A stretch of DNA of 64,000 bases from CAVVGZ01 sp963747965 (GCA_963747965.1 CAVVGZ010000008.1:1-64000); one strand, 5' to 3'. Positions 41,171 to 51,251 are shown, counted from the first letter of the stretch. Notes: a model not told the origin generated them from the letters alone. A program made the numbers and translations.

Positions 41171-41554
41171 ATGAAACATGAGAGTATCTTCACATCACAG
41201 CAGTATCTCAACCTTGAATCATTCCGCAAAAACGGTGCTGCGGTTAAAACACCTGTCTGGTTTGTGCAGGATGGGGATGCGATTTTCGTGCGAACCCTGG
41301 CAAATTCAGGTAAAGTAAAGCGCATCCGTAATAATAAACAGGTCAATATTGCTCCATGTAAGGTCGATGGAAAGTTGTTAGGGGAATGGTATCCTGCTCA
41401 AATTCAAGAAATTACAGATCCAGACACGTATAAAAAAGTGGACCACTTGTTGGACAGGAAATACGGCTTGACCAAGAAATTCTACTGGCTGGTTGAAAAA
41501 CTTCAACGCAGTCCCACCACAGTTTTGAAAATCAACCTGATGGAACAGGCATGA
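41171..41554 (+). CDS. PPOX-class F420-dependent oxidoreductase
   Basis: A 127-residue split-barrel protein: LNLESFRKNGAAVKTPVWFV, then DGDAIFVRTLANSGKVKRIR, VNIAPCKVDGKLLGEWYPA and a basic C-terminal half. This matches the PPOX-class family that uses F420 or FMN. It ends in an ATGA overlap with the alpha/beta-hydrolase gene, so they form an operon. AGGAAA precedes the ATG. Confidence 0.85.
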   Translation: MKHESIFTSQQYLNLESFRKNGAAVKTPVWFVQDGDAIFVRTLANSGKVKRIRNNKQVNIAPCKVDGKLLGEWYPAQIQEITDPDTYKKVDHLLDRKYGLTKKFYWLVEKLQRSPTTVLKINLMEQA

Positions 41555-42532
41555 ACCAGCCAATTAATAAAGAGAGCCGTAAGGAAAGAAATTTACTTCC
41601 ATGGGTAGTGGCAGGAAGCGTAGTTTTACCGGTTGCTGCCCTGGTAGGACCTTTTTTGATTCCAGTACGCCCGCTGAAAAACACATACCCGCCCCAAGCC
41701 CTGGCTGATCCCGACAGCCATTTTGTTGAATTGAACGGTCTGAAAGTTCATCTAAAAAAAATGGGGCATGGAGAACCGGTATTTGTTCTGCTCCACGGTT
41801 TTATGAGCAGTCTCTATAGCTGGCACTCTGTTATGGAACCATTCAGCCGCATCGGCACAGTTATCGCCTATGACCGCCCGGCATTTGGTCTTACCGAACG
41901 GCCTCTAAAATGGCAGGGACAGAATCCTTATGGCCCTGAAGCACAGCAGGTATATGCTGGATGAATTGCTGGACTATTATGAAATCCAGAGGGCTGTCCT
42001 GGTGGGCAGCTCTGCCGGCGGCAGCATCGCCATGCAGTACACCATAAACCATCCGGGGAGAATTTCAGCCCTCATCCTGGTCGATGCTGCCATTTACAAC
42101 AGCGGCGGTGCCCCGGCTTGGCTGCGTCCCCTGCTGGCTTCACCGCAAATGCGCCGGGTGGGACCTTTAATTATCCGCCGGGTTCCCAGGGGTGGTACCA
42201 GGCTGCTTGAACTTGCCTGGCACAGGCTTTCCAACCTCGATCCAAAGATCCTGGATCTTTATAGAAAACCCCTCATGGTGGACAACTGGGATAAAGCCTT
42301 ATGGGAATTCACTATTGCACACAAAGCCCAGGACCTGGGTACCCGATTGGATCAATGTACCCGGCCAGTTCTTGTAATCACCGGCGAGAATGACCGCATC
42401 GTACCTGCTTCCTACAGTATCCGCCTATCCAAAGAACTTCCAGATGCCAGGCTGGAAATCATATCCAATGCCGGACACCTCCCGCATGAGGAACAACCTG
42501 CTGGGTTTATCGATGCTGTTCAAAAATCGTAG
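41551..42532 (+). CDS. Alpha/beta-hydrolase (one frameshift)
   Basis: About 325 residues in two frames joined near 41950 (GPEAQQVY / MLDELLDYY), where two bases are missing or one is extra in a TATATG stretch. An N-terminal hydrophobic segment (VAGSVVLPVAALVGPFL) suggests membrane anchoring. The hydrolase core has the oxyanion motif LLHGFMSSLYSW, nucleophile elbow GSSAGGS, acid in VITGENDRIVP and histidine in NAGHLPHEEQP. The catalytic triad is therefore complete. The substrate is unknown. It is co-translated with the PPOX protein. Confidence 0.8.
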
Positions 42533-43133
42533 GCTATAATTTTTTAAATCACTAAATCCCCTATAAAAGATCTTGATTCTAGAATTCCTAAAGGTGGGTC
42601 CGTATACCTGCAATTGGAGTCCAATTAGATCATGCAATCCATTCGGATCCGGCACACAGTCTGCTAAATTTCTATTATTAAGATACAATTATCTCTCTTA
42701 TTGACACTGATTTGAGGGGTTTATATAAATATATATTTGGAGGAATTTATGGATATCAATTGTATATTATTTATCCTAATGCTATAATTGTTTTATAAAC
42801 CTGTAACGAATGGGTTTTCCCGGACAAAACCTGGGAAAGAACAAGATCATATCCATTTGGAGAATAGATGGATTCCAGTATGTTGGATGGATTCCAGGCA
42901 TCATATGTGCGTTTCTGGTCTGAATGGGGATTTACCAAATTTCTAAATCGTTTCTCCCCCCATCTGAAAGCTCGCCTATCTAATTTCAAGCAAGACTCAC
43001 ATGATAGAAGACTCTCTTATTATCATAGATCAGGGATTTGGCAAGGTTGGTCAAAAAAGTCATTTAATAAAATCCCTTTGATCATCTACGGATTCTGGTC
43101 AGCGAACTGTTGGTGATAAGAATGGAGTCAACA
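42533..43133. other. Intergenic region with a 12-codon leader-like ORF
   Basis: About 600 bp, strongly AT-rich. At 42749-42787 a 12-residue frame (MDINCILFILML) follows TTTGGAGGAATTT, a near-ideal ribosome-binding site. It could be a leader peptide or the start of a broken gene. An 82-codon frame at 42868-43116 lacks protein-like features. Confidence 0.35.
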
Positions 43134-44864
43134 ATGAAAAAGTTTCGGCCTTATGTTTGGATTTTTTCCCTTGTATTCCTTGGGGCATGCAGCCTGCCAA
43201 TAAAACCTGCTCTTACAAATACGCCTGGCTCTCCCCTGCCTTCTGCATCTCCATCTGTAACAACCGCCCCGCAATCCCTCGCAACGATGACTCCTTCAGC
43301 GCCGGTGGAACATCATATAGCCGTTCGGGTTGTGAATGGGAGCGGTGAATTCTATGATCGACAGACGGGGGATAAATTTGTGCCGCGTGGTATGAACTAT
43401 GTGAGACTTGCCGACCAGAAAAAGATGGATGGATCATCCACATTTGGTCATTCCTTATTTGATCCGGGAAAATATGATTCTGCCCGCATCAGCGCTGATT
43501 TGGAAAAAATGCATTCTGATGGCTATAATGTCATCCGGGTATTCCTCAGCCCGGATACCCTCAGTTCTGCCGATCAGTTGTCGCCGGATTATATGAAAAA
43601 TGTTGCAGATTTATTAAATCTAGCCAATAAAAATCAAATTTATGTCATATTCACATTGGATTGGATTCCCGGGGGAAAATATGGGGATATCCTGGGCGCT
43701 GATTGTTGTACTACTTTTGCTATGATGAATGCGAATTTTCTTCCAACAGCAGGACTGAAAGCGAACCAGGCTTTTTACCAGGACTTTATCCTTGCACTTC
43801 TTGACTTAAATGCGCCCATAGAACAAATATTTTCCTATCAGCTTAGGAATGAAATGTTCTATGATACGGACCAACCCCCGTTATCTTTATCCACAGGCAT
43901 GGTTAAACCGCAAATGAAAAAATATATGACATGTCAAATCCCCTGGATAAGGATTTGATGGTGAAGGAAAACCTGGTGTATTGGATTGATGGGATGCGCG
44001 CTGCGATTCTTAAGTCTGATCCAACTGCACTTGTCAGTGTTGGTTTCTTCCACCCGCAGCTGCCCAACCCTTCCCGTATTGGCGACCCTCGTCTGGCAGT
44101 CACCGAACCTGCCATCTGGCAATCTACGGCAGATTTTATCGATCTGCACGCGTATCCTGGGTATGACTTAAATCTGACTCAATACCTGGAGAACTTTGGA
44201 TTGAATGGGATGGAGGAAAAACCCATCATCATGGGAGAGTTTGGTGGTGAGGTGTCACGCTTTGCATCGGTGGATTCAGCTGCTCAGCGCTTTGTTGATT
44301 GGCAGGTTGAGTCTTGCGATGATGGTTTTGACGGTTGGATCTTTTGGACGTGGGACCTGGATGAGCAGCCTGATTTCCTGAATGCTAAATTGGATGGCGG
44401 AAAAATCGAACAAGCCTTGTCACCCGTTTTGCGACCCGATCCGTGTGCCGTTGGCAGCAATTTTCAATCAAATCTTGCCTTTGGAAAACAGGTCACCGCT
44501 TCGAATTCCCTGGCAGATCAGCCGCCTTCATATGCAGTGGATAACGCTCCCGAAACCATTTGGAACTCGGGCGGTTGAACCTCAGCAGTGGATAGAAATC
44601 GATCTTGAGAATCCTTCCTCGATTTCGACCTTCCGCCTAAAAATTTCTCAGTACCCGGAAGGGACAACCCATCATCAAATTTGGGTTGGTGGTTCGGATC
44701 GTGGGATGAGTTTGATCCATGAATTTAGCGGCAATACATCCGATAGCCAGATTCTTGAATTTTCCCCTGATACTCCGTTGACCGGTATTCAATTTGTCCG
44801 CATTGTAACCACCTCTAGCCCATCCTGGGTCGCCTGGAGAGAGATTGAAGTGATTTCCGAGTGA
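43134..44864 (+). CDS. GH5-like glycoside hydrolase lipoprotein with F5/8 (discoidin) C domain, two frameshifts
   Basis: Start ATG 43134 with GGAG upstream; lipoprotein signal WIFSLVFLGACS, then a Pro/Thr/Ser-rich linker. The catalytic (beta/alpha)8 domain includes FVPRGMNYVRLAD, MHSDGYNVIRVFLSPDT, VIFTLDWIPGG, SYQLRNEMFYD (acid/base E in RNE), DFIDLHAYPG and IIMGEFGGEV (nucleophile E). A C-terminal discoidin-like domain follows (LAFGKQVTASNS, YAVDNAPETIW, WIEIDLENPSSI). Indels lie near 43920 (A-run) and 44570. It is probably a surface-anchored polysaccharide hydrolase; the substrate is unknown. Confidence 0.75.
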
Positions 44865-45177
44865 AATATTATTTTCCCGGTTTCGAATCGGTTGGAAATT
44901 CAACCGGAAGTGTATCAGGCTCATGCAAAATAATGTTGTTGCAACATGTTAATAATCAGAATTATTTACAAAATGGTTCTTTTTATTCGGCACCCCGGAT
45001 AATCTCATTGAAGATTGTGCAATCTTCACCTCCATGTATCACTTATTTGCTATAATACTAAATTCAATACCCTAATAACCTAACCCGCCATTGGCAGTTA
45101 TGATGGACGGAAAATATATATTCTGGAAATTTTTCATCCGATTAAAATGAACAAATAAATGGGAGGTATTAACGAAT
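44865..45177. other. Intergenic region, nothing recognised
   Basis: About 310 bp, AT-rich, with a small ATGTTG/CAACAT inverted repeat near 44931-44946. The GGGAGG for the next gene is at 45160-45165. Confidence 0.4.
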
Positions 45178-45511
45178 TTGTTGTATTCTGAAAATAATCG
45201 CAGCGTTAGCAACCGCAGCCACCGGACTGCTTGCCCTGGTAAAACCCACCGCTGTGTATGGATTTACCGGGCTCACCGCCAGCGGTGTGCGCGGCATATC
45301 CGAAATTCGCGCCATATTCGGCGGATTGTTCATTGCATTGGGGATTGCACCACTCTTTCTGGGTACAGTTGGGTATCAAATGCTCGGATTCAGTTACCTG
45401 GCAATCGCCGCAGCACGCCTTTTCTCAATCCTTTTCGATAAATCAACCGACCGGTCAAACTTGATCAGCCTGGCAATTGAAGTTGTCTTAGGCTTGATAC
45501 TCGTTTTATAA
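45178..45511 (+). CDS. DUF4345-like membrane protein (frameshift at the start)
   Basis: The protein reads ILKIIAALATAATGLLALVK, then PTAVYGFTGLTASGVRGISE, IRAIFGGLFIALGIAPLFL and LISLAIEVVLGLILVL: four hydrophobic helices of the DUF4345 family. The likely start is a TTG near 45178, out of frame by one base with the body, so a small indel near 45190 is suspected. GGGAGG lies upstream. DUF1475 follows 17 bp downstream, probably in the same operon. Confidence 0.7.
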
Positions 45512-45528
45512 AATAGGAGCGCAATACT

Positions 45529-45855
45529 ATGAAGATAGCAAAAATTATTGCATGGGTTGGTTTCCTTGCCATGTCCGCAGTTCTGGTATATGGATTTATC
45601 GTTGGAGATTTTTTTGCAGATGGGGCAAAAATAGTTTCAAATCCCTGGGGGATTGTCTCCCTGGTTGATCTGTACGTTGGATTCATGCTTTTCTCCGGTT
45701 GGATCATCTTCCGTGAAAAAGCTGTCCTGCCATCCATCATCTGGGTTATTCTCATGATGGTGCTGGGATTCTGGGCAGGCGCCCTTTACACCCTGATCGC
45801 CCTCCAAACCTGCGGAAATGACTGGAAGCGATTCTGGATGGGAAAAAGGGCTTAA
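45529..45855 (+). CDS. DUF1475-like membrane protein
   Basis: A 108-residue protein with three hydrophobic helices and the family landmarks NPWGIVSLVDLYVGFMLFSG, WIIFREK, and GFWAGALYTLIAL with a final CGNDWKRFWMG. AGGAG lies 8 bp before the ATG. Function is unknown. It is convergent with the ADP-ribosylglycohydrolase gene. Confidence 0.8.
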   Translation: MKIAKIIAWVGFLAMSAVLVYGFIVGDFFADGAKIVSNPWGIVSLVDLYVGFMLFSGWIIFREKAVLPSIIWVILMMVLGFWAGALYTLIALQTCGNDWKRFWMGKRA

Positions 45856-45926
45856 ACGAATCCTGGGTTTTTCGCTTTCGTTTTTTATATCAGGCAATTT
45901 CTCTTGCCAGGTACCTCTAAGGTCCA

Positions 45927-46856
45927 TTAATATAACTGGGTGTTTTGCAATCCCGGATGGTTATTTTTATAAAGACCCATCGCCAGGTTTTTTATTTCCT
46001 CCCGCATCACCAGCCGTTCCAACCAGTGTGAAGGAATTCCGCCTTCTCCATAGTATGCTCCTGCAACCTGCCCGCAAATCGCCGCTGTTGTATCCGCATC
46101 ATCCCCAAGGTTGGCTGCCTTCAAGATCGCCTCCTCGAAAGACCGATGTTGTCCAGAAGCACCACAAGGCAGCTTCCAGGCTTTCCACCACGTACCCGGT
46201 GCCGTGGATCGACCTTTCCTGCTTTGTTTGATAACTCCCGCAGGCAATCGCTTTGATCCCTGGCGAGCTATAGGATTCCAGTTGATCATCCAGAAGGACC
46301 TCATTCTTGCCAGCTCCATTCAATGCCCGGTAGAGGATATTCCCTAATAACTGGCATGCCTGCACACATTCCGGCGCGGCATGGGTTGTCCGTGAGCTAT
46401 CGGCAGAATATTTAGCAATCTGCTGTCTGTCAGGATAATGGAACAAAACCACAGGAGCCAACCGCATGATGGACCCATTCCCTGCCATATTTGGATTTGG
46501 AGAACCGCTGTAAGGTTCACCCGTGTCTTTAAAACGCTGAAGCGCTGCCCGGGTCGTATTGCCTAATATCAAAGCACTTTCCGGTACTGCTTAAATAACC
46601 CTCCCGGTACCAGCGTAAGTAGCGCTCCATCTGGTCAATTGCATCAAATTTTCCTTTCTCAACCAGGCTGGTTGCCAGGCACAATGCCAGTGAAGTGTCA
46701 TCTGTCCAGGCGCCTGCCGGCAGGTTAAATGGACCTCCGCCGGTCATATCTGTCACAGGATAAAGTACCCCGGGACCGGAACTCAACCGTGGTGCCCACC
46801 GCATCCCCTGCAGCAAGGCCAAGCAAACATCCATAGTAGCGGTCAAGAAGGTTCAT
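45927..46856 (-). CDS. ADP-ribosylglycohydrolase (DraG-like), several frameshifts
   Basis: Three or four frames combine into one protein. The start near ATG 46856 (MNLLDRYYGCLLGLAAGDA) sits behind GAAGGAGG. The Mg-binding motif GAWTDDTSLALCLA follows, then PNPNMAGNGSIMRLAPVVLF, and finally EEAILKAANLGDDADTTAA and ICGQVAGAYYG with the second metal cluster. These are the diagnostic motifs of ADP-ribosylglycohydrolases, which remove ADP-ribose from modified proteins or small molecules. Indels lie near 46765, 46560 and 46150-46220. No obvious ADP-ribosyltransferase partner is nearby. Confidence 0.75.
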
Positions 46857-46955
46857 CATTCCTCCTTCAAATATTGTTGAGATTGGATAGTTATTTATAT
46901 TTTATGAGGCTGTGTTCTGAATGAAAGTTAACACTGAATACTTGATCAATAAAAT

Positions 46956-48026
46956 TCATTCAATCATTACTGGCATGTTAAGGAAAACACCATACCGGTT
47001 TGCTGCCTGCTCAACAGCGTTGACTTGTTGCTGGTCAGGCTCTTCAAACCAGTCCAAAGTGATTATTGCCGCCTTCTTTGTGATTTTTCGTTTCCAGGTT
47101 CCTGTAACCAACCCATTTGTAAGGATTGTTGGCTTGATTATCCCGCCCCCGTCATTTAAATTTCGATTAAATTTTGGGTCAAGGACAGCGCTTCGGTCTT
47201 TATACCCGACCAGGAATTCGTCGAATGCGGGTAGCAGAAATGCACCCTGGTTTGCGCAATTCATATCGCCTGGTTTTTTCATTCGCCAGTAGGTTTGATT
47301 ATTGAATTCGTCCTGAATCAGGTACGGTTTTGCTGATTCCAATCCGGCAGCAGCATCCTTAGACATCAATCCTGACCACCAGGCAAAGTCCTGCAGTGTT
47401 GCCGGTCCGTGGCTGTTCACATACCGCAAAGCAAGCATTTGCAGTGACTCCTCACGGCTCATTTGCTCCACCATGGGTACCCATTCATCCAGAAGGACGA
47501 AGGTGTACTTTTTATCCTGGCGTGGGCCAAAGCAAATCAGTCCTTCCTGCGCCATCCGCTGCAAAATATGAATTCCCCGTTGTCCCTGGGTAGAAATATG
47601 AGCTGTCTCCAATGCCTCTAGTACCGTCTGCCTGGATAGCTGGTTGCCGTCCCGTAATAGTTTGGCAATTATTTTTCTGCTGTCCGTAATCACCCCATCA
47701 TCAATTCCGAGCTGCTTGAATCGGCTTTTTGCCCCGGCAATATTTCGCTCTCTGAATACTTCCAGCATCCAGCGTACATCTCCGGCTGTCACAAAATGTA
47801 ACGTCCCCCGCCCAAGCCAGGTCCGCACAATACTCCGGTCACCGATGGCTTTCTCAACCTCCTTTTGAATTGGTAAGGTGCCGCGCAGCCCGATTCCCCA
47901 GAGTGCCCACCCATAATCCTGGGCTTGAACTGCCCCCAGGTGCGCCACGACATCTGCCGGATCTCTAATAATAGACCGAGAAATTAATTGGTTTTCCAAC
48001 CTCATGCTTGCAATCGTACTTAGCAT
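46956..48026 (-). CDS. Winged-helix DNA-binding protein, HTH_42 family
   Basis: About 356 residues. IIRDPADVVAHLGAVQAQDY, WGIGLRGTL, RTWLGRGTLHFVTAGDVRWM, LLRDGNQLSRQTVLEALE and LQRMAQEGLICFGPRQDKKY match the HTH_42 (winged-helix, YcaQ/AlkX-related) family. Relatives include DNA-repair glycosylases. The C-terminal part has DEFLVGYKDRSAVLD. I start at ATG 48026 (MLSTIASMRLENQ) with GGGGTGG just upstream; an in-frame start at 48074 is possible. Its role here is unknown. Confidence 0.75.
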   Translation of the reverse strand: MLSTIASMRLENQLISRSIIRDPADVVAHLGAVQAQDYGWALWGIGLRGTLPIQKEVEKAIGDRSIVRTWLGRGTLHFVTAGDVRWMLEVFRERNIAGAKSRFKQLGIDDGVITDSRKIIAKLLRDGNQLSRQTVLEALETAHISTQGQRGIHILQRMAQEGLICFGPRQDKKYTFVLLDEWVPMVEQMSREESLQMLALRYVNSHGPATLQDFAWWSGLMSKDAAAGLESAKPYLIQDEFNNQTYWRMKKPGDMNCANQGAFLLPAFDEFLVGYKDRSAVLDPKFNRNLNDGGGIIKPTILTNGLVTGTWKRKITKKAAIITLDWFEEPDQQQVNAVEQAANRYGVFLNMPVMIE

Positions 48027-48617
48027 TCCACCCCAAGATTGTCTAATTTGGATGATTGTCCAACAGCCTGCCATTTTTTGTAGCCCTGCAGCCTGATAAA
48101 TAATGGCATGAATAATGTCCGAAGGTAAGAGCCATAGTGTCTGTGTCAGTGCTGTGAGAAGCGCCCAATAAAAGCTGCAATTTGAATATCAGCCCCTATA
48201 CACCTTGAGACAGGATACCCGGGAATTCACATCACCTTTGATCCTGGCTATATATATTCAATATTTTGAAAGTTCAGGAATTCCTCCTGAAAACAACTTA
48301 ATGCCAATCATATCATTTCTCTTCGCCCGCTCCCGGTGAAAAAAGGACCAGGGCGCAGGCAGGTTTGTACCAATCAAGGACTTCTCTTATAATCAAAGTG
48401 TTACATTCCATATTTTCCAAAATTGTTGGGTCCGGCATCTTAACGAATAATTACTGAAATATAAAATACTTCTGGGATTTATTTTGCATCCTGGCTGGAG
48501 AACTGTCCGCCGGTATTGCCTTACCCCGTCGGTGCATTTTATCTTTGAGCTGGTTGATTGCGTCCATACCGGCATGCTAGAAGACTCTGGTGCAAGTTTT
48601 AATTTATTGAAGCTGTG
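48027..48617. other. Intergenic region, nothing recognised
   Basis: About 590 bp. Minus-strand and plus-strand short frames are not family-like. A plus-strand frame from ~48480 to 48620 (HFIFELVDCVHTGMLED) may join the small ORF at 48618 through an indel. Confidence 0.3.
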
Positions 48618-48710
48618 ATGATTTTTGCCCTTCGGTCTGCTATTCAGGTGGTTGGAAAACACCAGGTTGAGTATGCCTCTCTGGCTGCCACTGATGTTAA
48701 AGGAGGCTGA
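48618..48710 (+). CDS. Thirty-codon ORF abutting the DppB-like gene
   Basis: MIFALRSAIQVVGKHQVEYA, then SLAATDVKGG and a stop at 48708-48710. Its last codons form the AAAGGAGG ribosome-binding site of the permease, whose TTG start lies one base beyond the stop. It is either a coupled small peptide or the tail of a frameshifted upstream gene. Confidence 0.3.
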   Translation: MIFALRSAIQVVGKHQVEYASLAATDVKGG

Positions 48711-48711
48711 A

Positions 48712-49758
48712 TTGGTTTTCTACATTCTGCGCAGACTTTTGACCCTGCCCTTGATGCTGTTTCTGATCTCGGCTGTTTTGTTTTTCTTTATCCTGCTCAT
48801 TCCGGTAGAACAGCGCGCCCAGGCATATCTGCCGGCAGGCAAGGCCGGCAAAACAGCAGAGCAGGAACAAGCGGTGATGCAGGCTGTCATTGAAAAATAT
48901 GGACTGGACCAACCCTTTCCTGTTCAATACATAAAATGGCTGCAAAACCTGGGGCGCGGTGACTGGGGATTTTCGAAGGATTCACGCCAACCTGTAATGG
49001 AAGTATTGTTGCAGCGTTTTCCAGCTACGCTTGAAATGATGCTTTTTGCATTAATTCCATCGGTATTCCTGTCCATATGGTTAGGAGAACGCGCCGCCTT
49101 CAATCATAACCGTTGGATCGATAACTTGATTCGGGGAGGCACATCGCTGGGGTGGGCTTTTCCGCCATTTATCCTTGGATTGATTCTGTTGAATATTTTT
49201 TATGCCTGGCAGGGCTGGTTCCCTCCCATGCGGTTAAGTCTTTGGGCCAGCATCCTTGTGAAATCAGAGGCTTTCCGTGCCTATACCGGCTTTTTTACCC
49301 TGGACGCCCTGTTGAATGGGAACTTGGAATTGTTTATGGATGCACTTAATCACCTGGTATTGCCGGTTTTGACCCTTGCCCTGGTTCAAACAGCATTGCT
49401 CACTCGCGTGATGCGGGCTTCAACCCTGGATGTGATGAAGCGGGATTATCTGGTAACAGCCCGGGCTAAAGGATTGAGCGAAGACAGGATCTTCAGACAA
49501 CATGCCCGCCCGAACGCAATCCTGCCAGTGGTTTCCACAGCCGGGATCGCCATTCCCATGTGGTTGAGCAGCGTGGTCGTCATTGAGGTGATTTTTCATT
49601 TTGAAGGGGTGGGGTTTTGGGCTGCCAGGGCTGCTCAGGGGCTTGAGATTCCGGCGGTGGTAGGGTTCGTCCTGTTTAGCTGTACATTGACCGTGTTGAT
49701 CAGCCTGGGGATTGACATCCTGTATATGGTCCTGAATCCACTCGTGCGTCTGGAGTAG
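48712..49758 (+). CDS. ABC permease, DppB/OppB type
   Basis: A 349-residue permease starting TTG 48712 (MVFYILRRLLTLPLMLFLIS) with AAAGGAGG 6 bp upstream. Six hydrophobic segments are present, with the family loops YGLDQPFPVQYIKWLQNLGRG, and RVMRASTLDVMKRDYLVTAR with AKGLSEDRIF as the EAA-like motif. The periplasmic loop after helix 1 carries the segment YLPAGKAGKTAEQEQ, which coincides with a DNA palindrome. It pairs with the DppC-like permease directly downstream. No binding protein or ATPase is adjacent, so it is an orphan permease pair. Confidence 0.85.
   Translation: MVFYILRRLLTLPLMLFLISAVLFFFILLIPVEQRAQAYLPAGKAGKTAEQEQAVMQAVIEKYGLDQPFPVQYIKWLQNLGRGDWGFSKDSRQPVMEVLLQRFPATLEMMLFALIPSVFLSIWLGERAAFNHNRWIDNLIRGGTSLGWAFPPFILGLILLNIFYAWQGWFPPMRLSLWASILVKSEAFRAYTGFFTLDALLNGNLELFMDALNHLVLPVLTLALVQTALLTRVMRASTLDVMKRDYLVTARAKGLSEDRIFRQHARPNAILPVVSTAGIAIPMWLSSVVVIEVIFHFEGVGFWAARAAQGLEIPAVVGFVLFSCTLTVLISLGIDILYMVLNPLVRLE
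48830..48850. repeat. GC-rich palindrome within the DppB-like gene
   Basis: Arms TGCCGGC and GCCGGCA around a 7-base loop, encoding LPAGKAGK. It looks like a small palindromic element inserted in frame in a variable loop; only this copy is seen in the window. Confidence 0.4.
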
Positions 49759-49760
49759 CT

Positions 49761-50641
49761 ATGAAACGGATTCGTTTTAGGAAGTCAATCTGGTTATTAA
49801 CCCGCCGTTGTTAGCTGGCATTTTGATCATCCTTTTTTTTGTGGGCGTTGCGCTGCTGGCTCCACTGCTTGCACCACCAGAGGGTGAAAATCCTTACGAG
49901 ATTCCCAAGGATGGTTTCGGGTCTGAGCCTCAGCCGCCGTCTTCTAAACATCTGCTTGGAACCACCAGCGGCCAGTATGATGTTTTCTATAGTCTGGTTT
50001 GGGGAACCCAGGCGGCTTTCAAGATTGGATTGACGGTTGCCCTTGGCAGGGGTTTGATCGGGATAATGTTGGGACTGGCAGCCGGTTTTTATGGGGGCGC
50101 CTTGGATGGTCTGCTCATGCGGCTGACGGATGCTTTCATGGCAATCCCCCTCATCGCGGCAGCCATGCTGATGCTGATCCTTGCCCCGGGAGTGCAGCCG
50201 GTGCTCCTGACATTAATCATTTTTGGATGGATGCCGTATGCTGTTTTGCTGCGCGGCAATGTCCTGGCGGAAAGAGATCAGGAATACATTCAGGCAGCAG
50301 TTATGGTTGGAGTGGGGCGCAGCCATATCTTGTTCCGCCATCTGCTCCCGAATGTAACCCGCGGGGTTTATGCCATGCTGGCCTCGGATATCAGCATGGC
50401 GTTGATTTGGGTGACAACTTTTTATTTTATCGGTCTGTTGCGTCCTCCCGGTGGGCAGATTGAAGCTGATTGGGGTCAGATGTTGATCACAGCACGGGAT
50501 TGGATTGTGGGAATGCCTTCGGATGCTTTCAAATACTGGTATGCTTATTTGCCTGCCAGCCTGATGATTATTATTTTTTCTTTGGGCTGGAGTTTTTTAG
50601 GAGACGGACTGGCGGATGTCATGGATCCTCGCCAGAGATGA
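49761..50641 (+). CDS. ABC permease, DppC/OppC type (frameshift near N-terminus)
   Basis: ATG 49761 gives MKRIRFRKS and, after a one-base indel near 49795, continues VINPPLLAGILIILFFVGVA, then LLAPLLAPPEGENPYEIP, HLLGTTSGQYDVFYSLVWGT, and NVLAERDQEYIQAAVMVGVG with RSHILFRHLLPN as the EAA motif. The C-terminus is WSFLGDGLADVMDPRQR. It begins 2 bp after the DppB-like stop. Together they form a peptide/nickel-type permease without visible ATPase or binding-protein genes in the window. Confidence 0.85.
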
Positions 50642-50672
50642 ACCGTCATTTACATATGTTTCCTGGTAAGGT

Positions 50673-51251
50673 TCACCTGCTTCCGAATGACATATTATTC
50701 TCTACCAGTTCAACTGTCTTACGGATCCTGTCTTGCCTTGTCTTCTGCGTTCTTGCCGTAGTGATCCAATAGATAAATTGCTTCCTTTGGGAAGGCGGCA
50801 GGGTGTTGAAATTAATTTGCGCTGTCAGATTCAATCCCAGGGCTTCTTCCAGGTCTGATGGCAGGTTGGTTGTATCCTCACGTTGTTGGGCAGCTTCCCA
50901 TTCCCCATTTTCTATAGCCTCCCTTACCTTTGCCAAACCCGCATCGGTCATCCTTCCCTCGGCCGTCAATTTCTCCACTCGTTTTTGATTGGAAATTGAC
51001 CAGATACTTCTACGTTTTCTCGGTGAAAATCTTAGAAGATAGCTCTCAGCATCTGTGCTTTTCATCACTCCGTCAATCCAGCCAAAACATACCGCCTCCT
51101 CCACGGCTTCCTCATAACAAATACCTGGCCTGGTTGAATCATTTTTCCGAATGGACAGCCAGGCTTCCTTTTCACTCCCGTGGTGGATTTCCAGCCAGGC
51201 ACGCCATTCACCCGGGGTTTGAAATTCTAGTGGTTTGTCCGGTATTTTCAT
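50673..51251 (-). CDS. YdeI/OmpD-associated family protein (full length)
   Basis: A 192-residue protein: FQTPGEWRAWLEIHHGSEKE, AWLSIRKNDSTRPGICYEEA, VEEAVCFGWIDGVMKSTDAE, SYLLRFSPRKRRSIWSISNQ and a C-terminal helix pair RKQFIYWITTARTQKTRQDR. This is the complete YdeI family layout; the small protein at 20457 has only the last module. The family is implicated in resistance to cationic peptides in some bacteria. The gene is single. Confidence 0.85.
   Translation of the reverse strand: MKIPDKPLEFQTPGEWRAWLEIHHGSEKEAWLSIRKNDSTRPGICYEEAVEEAVCFGWIDGVMKSTDAESYLLRFSPRKRRSIWSISNQKRVEKLTAEGRMTDAGLAKVREAIENGEWEAAQQREDTTNLPSDLEEALGLNLTAQINFNTLPPSQRKQFIYWITTARTQKTRQDRIRKTVELVENNMSFGSR

Noticed and set aside
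42868..43116. An 82-codon plus-strand frame before the GH5-like gene
   Set aside because: Rich in aromatic and basic residues typical of spurious AT-rich frames, with no ribosome-binding site.
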